From contig NZ_JAFNIH010000018.1 in the NCBI RefSeq assembly GCF_019160155.1, positions 186,001 through 250,000 of the forward strand: a stretch of DNA of 64,000 nt, in the 5' to 3' direction. Positions 59,809-64,000 of the stretch are shown piece after piece. Position numbers and translations under genes: made by a program. A model generated the notes under the pieces. That model searched no databases. It was not told the DNA's origin and worked only from the letters and a program-made list of their open reading frames with translations. The stretch's first letter is position 1. The number at the start of each line of letters is the position of its first letter. Source of the stretch: Pinisolibacter aquiterrae. Lineage in GTDB: Bacteria; Pseudomonadota; Alphaproteobacteria; Rhizobiales; Ancalomicrobiaceae.

Positions 59809-61551
59809 ATGAACCAGCAAGCTCTTTCGGCGTTCATCTGGTCGGTCGCCGATCTCCTGCGCGGCGACTACAAACAGTCCGATTACGGCAAGGTGATCCT
59901 GCCCTTCACCGTTCTGCGACGCCTCGACTGTGTGCTCGCCCCGACCAAGGACGCCGTGCTGGCCGAACTGGCGGCGAAGCAGGCGCTCGACGTCAACCCC
60001 GAGCCGTTCCTGCTGCGCAAGGCCGGGCAGAGCTTCTTCAACACCTCGCCGCTCGACCTGCCCAAGATCGTCGGCGACGCCGACCACGTCCGCGACAACC
60101 TCTTCGGCTACATCGCCGGCTTCTCGGCCTCGGTGCGCGACATCTTCGAGCGGTTCGAGTTCGCGGTGCAGATCGAGACCCTGGCGAAGGCGGGGCTCCT
60201 CTACCTCGTCACCGAGAAGTTCGCCAAGGTCGACCTTCACCCCGATGTCGTCGACAACCACCAGATGGGTCTCGTCTTCGAGGAGTTGATCCGGCGGTTC
60301 GCCGAACTCTCCAACGAGACGGCCGGTGAGCACTTCACCCCGCGCGAGGTCATCCGGCTGATGGTCGACCTGCTCTTCGTCGAAGACGACGAGGTGTTGT
60401 CGAAGCCGGGCGTGGTGCGCTCGATCTACGACCCGACCGCCGGCACCGGCGGCATGCTGTCGGTCGCCGGCGAATATCTCGCCGAGCACAATCCGAAGGC
60501 TCGCCTCTCCGTCGCCGGCCAAGAGCTGAACCCGTCGTCCTATGCGATCTGCAAGGCCGACATGCTGATCAAGGGGCAGGACGTCGAGGCGATCGCCTTC
60601 GGCAACACCCTCTCCGACGACGGCCACCCTTACGAGAAGTTCGACTACATGCTGTCGAACCCACCGTTCGGGGTGGAGTGGAAGAAGGTCGAGAAGGAGG
60701 TGCGGCGCGAGTATGAACGCGACGGCTTCAACGGTCGCTTCGGGCCGGGACTGCCGCGCGTCTCTGACGGTTCGATGCTGTTCCTCTTGCACCTCGTGTC
60801 GAAGATGCGGGCTCCGGCGCAGGGCGGTTCGCGCTTCGGCATCGTGCTGAACGGCTCGCCGCTGTTCACCGGCGGGGCGGGGTCGGGCGAGAGCGAGATC
60901 CGCCGCCACATCCTGGAGAACGACCTGCTCGAGGCCATCGTCGGCCTGCCGACCGACATGTTCTACAACACCGGCATCTCGACCTATGTCTGGATCGTCT
61001 CGAACCGCAAACCGGCGCACCGCAAGGGCAAGGTGCAACTGATCGACGCCTCCGCCATGTGGCAGAAGATGCGGAAGTCGCTCGGCGCCAAGCGCAAGGA
61101 GCTGTCGGAGGCGCACATCGAGGAGATCACCCAGCTCTTCGGCGACTTCGCCGAGGCCGAGAAGGACGGCCGGCCGATCAGCCGCATCTTCGACAATGCC
61201 GACTTCGGCTATCGCACCATCACGGTCGAACGCCCGCTCCGCGACGAGAAGGGCAAGGTCGTCGTCGGCCTCAAAGGCAAACAGAAGGGCAAACCCCAGC
61301 CCGACACGTCGCTTCGCGACACCGAGAACGTGCCGTTGAAGGAGGACGTCGAGGCCTATTTCGCCCGCGAGGTGAAGCCGCACGTCGCGGACGCCTGGAT
61401 CGATCACGACAAGACGAAGATCGGCTACGAGATCCCGTTCAACCGCCACTTCTACGTCTTCGAGCCGCCGCGCCCGCTCGCCGAGATCGACGCGGACCTG
61501 AAGGCGGTCACGGACCGCATCAAGGCGATGATCGAGGGGTTGGGGGCATGA
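59809..61551 (+). CDS. hsdM: Type I restriction-modification methyltransferase subunit M
   Basis: The N6-adenine methyltransferase subunit of a type I R-M system. The 580-residue protein has the HsdM N-terminal domain ([38 protein letters not shown]), the SAM-binding motif [19 protein letters not shown], and the catalytic NPPFG in [14 protein letters not shown]. The length and the [14 protein letters not shown] tail fit the family. The next gene overlaps by four bases. hsdR is not in the window and is expected to the right. The system probably defends against phage or stabilises the island. Confidence 0.95.
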   Translation: MNQQALSAFIWSVADLLRGDYKQSDYGKVILPFTVLRRLDCVLAPTKDAVLAELAAKQALDVNPEPFLLRKAGQSFFNTSPLDLPKIVGDADHVRDNLFGYIAGFSASVRDIFERFEFAVQIETLAKAGLLYLVTEKFAKVDLHPDVVDNHQMGLVFEELIRRFAELSNETAGEHFTPREVIRLMVDLLFVEDDEVLSKPGVVRSIYDPTAGTGGMLSVAGEYLAEHNPKARLSVAGQELNPSSYAICKADMLIKGQDVEAIAFGNTLSDDGHPYEKFDYMLSNPPFGVEWKKVEKEVRREYERDGFNGRFGPGLPRVSDGSMLFLLHLVSKMRAPAQGGSRFGIVLNGSPLFTGGAGSGESEIRRHILENDLLEAIVGLPTDMFYNTGISTYVWIVSNRKPAHRKGKVQLIDASAMWQKMRKSLGAKRKELSEAHIEEITQLFGDFAEAEKDGRPISRIFDNADFGYRTITVERPLRDEKGKVVVGLKGKQKGKPQPDTSLRDTENVPLKEDVEAYFAREVKPHVADAWIDHDKTKIGYEIPFNRHFYVFEPPRPLAEIDADLKAVTDRIKAMIEGLGA

Positions 61552-61922
61552 CCGGCGAAGAATTCCGTGACGCCATCCTGGCGCTGATCGACGCTCATCC
61601 GGCATTGTCGCCGTCGAAGGCGGGGCACGCGAAACATGCCTTGCGCTTCGTGACGACCTCCGGTCAGCCGCTCGCAATCGAACCCGACCGCCAGTCGTTC
61701 CAGAACCTGTGGGTTCGAGCCGACGGGGTGAATGCGCGCCGGCTTTCCGACATCGAGAGCCGGCTCTACGACCACACCACCTTCGAGGAGAGCAAGCCGA
61801 ACCACAATCTGTTCGGCGAAGCCGCATTCAAGGACGCGGATCTGATCTGCTTCAAGGTGGTGACGATCTGGGAGGCGGTGCGCGTCATCGCGGAGGTGGC
61901 GGGCATGGGAGATCGCCGATGA
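61548..61922 (+). CDS. Small ORF between hsdM and hsdS
   Basis: The 124-residue protein is of unknown family. It starts [20 protein letters not shown] and contains [35 protein letters not shown] and [20 protein letters not shown]. Its layout (a strand, FQNLWVR, and a final helix) looks like a small alpha/beta domain, possibly DNA-end or nuclease related, but no catalytic motif is clear. It overlaps hsdM and hsdS by four bases each, so it is an integral part of the operon. It may be an accessory or anti-restriction control factor; this is inference. Confidence 0.7.
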   Translation: MTGEEFRDAILALIDAHPALSPSKAGHAKHALRFVTTSGQPLAIEPDRQSFQNLWVRADGVNARRLSDIESRLYDHTTFEESKPNHNLFGEAAFKDADLICFKVVTIWEAVRVIAEVAGMGDRR

Positions 61923-63244
61923 CCCTGCCGCGCTATTCCGCCTATCGCGACAGCGGCGTCGAATGGCTGGGCGAGATGCCGGCGCATTGGACTACGGTCC
62001 GACTGGGCGCGCTCTTTCGGGAGGCGGTCGAGGAGGGGTGCGAGGGACTGCCCATCCTCAGTGTCTCCATCCACGATGGGGTGTCCGATCGCGAACTGGC
62101 CGAAGAGGAGATGGACCGCAAGGTCACCAGGAGCGACGACGTCACCAAGTATCGTCGCGTCGAGCCGGGTGACCTCGTCTACAACATGATGCGCGCTTGG
62201 CAGGGCGGCTTCGGAACTGTCACCGTTTCCGGCATGGTCAGTCCCGCCTATGTGATCGCACGGCCGACGACGGGCCTCGCCACGAGCTTCGTGGAACAAC
62301 TTCTGCGGACTTCGGCGGCGGTGGAGGAGATGCGGCGACTGTCCAAGGGCGTGACCGACTTCCGCCTTCGCCTCTACTGGGACGAGTTCAAGACGCTGAA
62401 GATCGCGGTTCCCCCCGAGCACGAGCAAGCCACCATCGCCTCCTTCCTCGACCGCGAGACGGCGAAGATCGATGGGTTGGTGCGCGAGCAGGAGCGGCTG
62501 ATCGAGCTTCTCGCCGAAAAGCGCCGCGCCGTCGTCTCCCACGCCGTCACCAAGGGCCTCGATCCCAACGCCCCCATGAAGGACAGCGGCATCGACTGGC
62601 TCGGCGAGGTGCCTGCGCATTGGGAGGCTTACGCTCTCAAACGGTTCTGGTCGGTCTTGGACTGTAAGCACGTCACGGCGGAGTTCGTCGACGAGGGGAT
62701 CCCTGTCGCCAGTATCCGTGAAGTTCAAAGCCGCTATGTCGATCTCGGCACGGCGAAAATGACGACGGAGGCTTTCTACGAGCTGTTGATCGGCGAGGGG
62801 CGGCGACCCGAAGTTGGCGATCTGCTCTTCAGCCGGAACGCGACCGTTGGTGAGGTGGCCGAGGTCGCCGATTGGCATCCACCCTTCGCGATGGGGCAGG
62901 ACATCTGCCTGTTGCGCAAATCGGCTCCCGAGTTTTCGAGTGCCTATCTTCGACACGTACTGAAGGCGGCGAGCACCATCGACCAACTGGCTTGCGTGAT
63001 GATCGGGTCCACGTTCAAGCGGGTGAATGTGGAAGAAATTCGCGCTCTCATGGTGCCGATGCCACCTGCCGACGAGCAGCACGCCATTTCCACTCATCTC
63101 GATGCGATCACCGCCAAGTTCGACGCCCTCACGACCGAAGCCGAGCGCGCTGTCGCCCTCCTGAAGGAGCGTCGCGCCGCGTTGATCTCGGCCGCCGTCA
63201 CCGGCAAGATCGACGTGCGTGGGTTCGTCGAGGAGGCGGCATGA
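61919..63244 (+). CDS. hsdS: Type I restriction-modification specificity subunit S
   Basis: The 441-residue protein shows two target-recognition domains. Each is introduced by the same phrase, SGVEWLGEMPAHW near the start and SGIDWLGEVPAHW at about residue 222. Each is followed by a conserved helical spacer (FLDRETAKIDGLVREQERLI and HLDAITAKFDALTTEAERAV). This duplicated layout is standard for HsdS and sets the bipartite DNA target. The target itself cannot be read from sequence. It overlaps the small ORF before it and the fic gene after it by four bases. Confidence 0.94.
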   Translation: MTLPRYSAYRDSGVEWLGEMPAHWTTVRLGALFREAVEEGCEGLPILSVSIHDGVSDRELAEEEMDRKVTRSDDVTKYRRVEPGDLVYNMMRAWQGGFGTVTVSGMVSPAYVIARPTTGLATSFVEQLLRTSAAVEEMRRLSKGVTDFRLRLYWDEFKTLKIAVPPEHEQATIASFLDRETAKIDGLVREQERLIELLAEKRRAVVSHAVTKGLDPNAPMKDSGIDWLGEVPAHWEAYALKRFWSVLDCKHVTAEFVDEGIPVASIREVQSRYVDLGTAKMTTEAFYELLIGEGRRPEVGDLLFSRNATVGEVAEVADWHPPFAMGQDICLLRKSAPEFSSAYLRHVLKAASTIDQLACVMIGSTFKRVNVEEIRALMVPMPPADEQHAISTHLDAITAKFDALTTEAERAVALLKERRAALISAAVTGKIDVRGFVEEAA

Positions 63245-64000
63245 CACCTTGGGAACCGAACGACCTGCCTCTCTCCGGTCTCGATCTCGGCCGTCTCGTG
63301 CGCAAGATCGGCCCGGCCAATGCCGCGCTGGCGCGTTACGACGGGCTCCTGAAGAGCGTCATCAATCCCTCGGTCATGCTGTCGCCGCTGACCAACCGTG
63401 AAGCCGTGCTGTCGTCGAAGATCGAGGGCACCCAGGCCACGGTCGACGAGGTGCTCGAATACGAGGCCGGCATCGACTTCACCGGCGAGAAGGTCGCCGA
63501 CATCCAGGAGATCGTGAACTACCGTCAGGCGCTGATGGAGGCGCGCGAGGTGCTGGCCGATCGGCCGATCACCCTCGGGCTGATCCGCCAGATGCATCGC
63601 GTCCTGATGAACTCCGTGCGCGGGCACGACAAGACGCCGGGCGACTTTCGACAGGATCAGAACTGGATCGGGGCGCCGGGTTGCACCATCGATCAGGCGA
63701 CCTTCGTGCCGCCCGCACCGCTGCGGCTGCGCGACCACCTGGAGGCGTTCGAGACCTATATCGCATCGGACGACATCGACGTCCTGGTGCAGGTGGCGGT
63801 GGTCCATGCGCAGTTCGAGTTGATCCATCCGTTCAAGGACGGCAACGGGCGCATCGGGCGGCTGCTCATCCCGCTGTTTCTCTTTCAGAAGAGTGCGCTC
63901 GGGAACCCGATGTTCTACCTCTCCGAATATCTCGAGGCCCATCGGGAGGTTTATTACGAGCGTCTCAGGGCGATCAGTCGTGAGGGAGACTGGACCGGAT
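63241..64000 (+). CDS. Fic family protein, class II (3' end outside window)
   Basis: From the ATG at 63241, which overlaps the hsdS stop by four bases, 253 codons run to the window edge without a stop. The core motif HPFKDGNGRIGRLL begins at His196, the active-site histidine of Fic AMP-transferases. An N-terminal inhibitory helix has SSKIEGT (Ser58, Glu62, Gly63), which defines class II. Fic proteins transfer AMP or other nucleotides to target proteins. Its place between hsdS and the probable hsdR is a recurrent arrangement in type I systems, where its role is not understood. Confidence 0.92.
   Translation, partial: MTPWEPNDLPLSGLDLGRLVRKIGPANAALARYDGLLKSVINPSVMLSPLTNREAVLSSKIEGTQATVDEVLEYEAGIDFTGEKVADIQEIVNYRQALMEAREVLADRPITLGLIRQMHRVLMNSVRGHDKTPGDFRQDQNWIGAPGCTIDQATFVPPAPLRLRDHLEAFETYIASDDIDVLVQVAVVHAQFELIHPFKDGNGRIGRLLIPLFLFQKSALGNPMFYLSEYLEAHREVYYERLRAISREGDWTG

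Larger units (their letters stand above)
53246..64000. mobile_element. Genomic island inserted at tRNA-Pro (right end outside window)
   Basis: From the tRNA end onward the gene content changes to a reverse transcriptase, gene relics, a nuclease-like protein, a tyrosine recombinase unit and a type I restriction-modification/Fic operon. GC content dips to about 20% at 53701-53760. A 14-bp word occurs five times here and nowhere else in the window. The left boundary is inferred from the tRNA; the right boundary is not in view. Confidence 0.75.

Noticed and set aside
58342-61827. 1161-codon minus-strand open frame opposite the recombinase and hsdM
   Set aside because: It spans several plus-strand genes with clear motifs and has no domain of its own.
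53246-64000. Right attachment repeat matching the tRNA-Pro 3' end
   Set aside because: No second copy of the tRNA 3' sequence was found before the window edge.

Overview
The DNA is uniformly GC-rich and densely coded, and its gene content points to an alphaproteobacterium of the Hyphomicrobiales (Rhizobiales). Signs of this are a MucR/Ros regulator, small family-restricted proteins (DUF1491, DUF5330, DUF6456, a DnaA-domain-IV-like helix-turn-helix protein), a Rhizobium-type asparaginase, a two-subunit methylmalonyl-CoA mutase with MeaB, and a full-length pyruvate carboxylase. The genus cannot be named from the sequence alone.

Layout. 1-7.5 kb: a minus-strand cluster (PAS histidine kinase, peptidoglycan-binding protein, DUF1491), then DUF5330, SufE, a DUF6456/DnaA-like regulator pair and mucR. 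7.5-25 kb: housekeeping genes (oligopeptidase B, a B12-type radical SAM protein, a Crp regulator with a DUF2892 protein, a receiver protein lacking its phospho-acceptor Asp, Fe/Mn superoxide dismutase, class IV aminotransferase, haloacid dehalogenase, phytase-like esterase, ZntB/CorA, M20 peptidase, HerA-like ATPase, purine nucleoside permease, a LuxR regulator). 26-30 kb: mutA-mutB. 40.9-42.6 kb: meaB and pcp. 42.8-52.9 kb: a divergent MarR/EamA pair, asparaginase, pyruvate carboxylase, and an OmpR/EnvZ-type two-component system divergent from a small Ser/Asp-rich protein gene.

The most interesting chromosomal segment is 31.3-37.0 kb. Four tightly packed or overlapping genes encode a cytoplasmic group-2-like [NiFe] hydrogenase (small and large subunits), its C-terminal maturation protease, and a PAS-PAS-PAS-GGDEF-EAL protein with every recognisable cyclic-di-GMP catalytic motif intact. 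The architecture suggests an H2-to-c-di-GMP sensor, matching the group I remember as 2c ('diguanylate cyclase-linked'), which as far as I know is experimentally uncharacterised. Next to it lies a complete AmmeMemoRadiSam cluster (radical SAM enzyme, AMMECR1, MEMO1), whose function is also unknown.

From tRNA-Pro(CGG) at 53.2 kb to the right edge the window is a genomic island. It holds a reverse transcriptase with an unusual YVDN catalytic motif and an AT-rich 3' end, about 600 bp of non-coding DNA upstream of it, gene relics (a 5'-truncated ORF, a RES-toxin tail, an RT-tail-like fragment), a PD-(D/E)XK-like protein, a coupled trio ending in a tyrosine recombinase, and a type I restriction-modification operon (hsdM, small ORF, hsdS, fic) running off the end. 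Five copies of a 14-bp palindromic word (TGCAATC[A/G]ATTGCA) occur only inside this island. No CRISPR array, rRNA or insertion sequence was seen.
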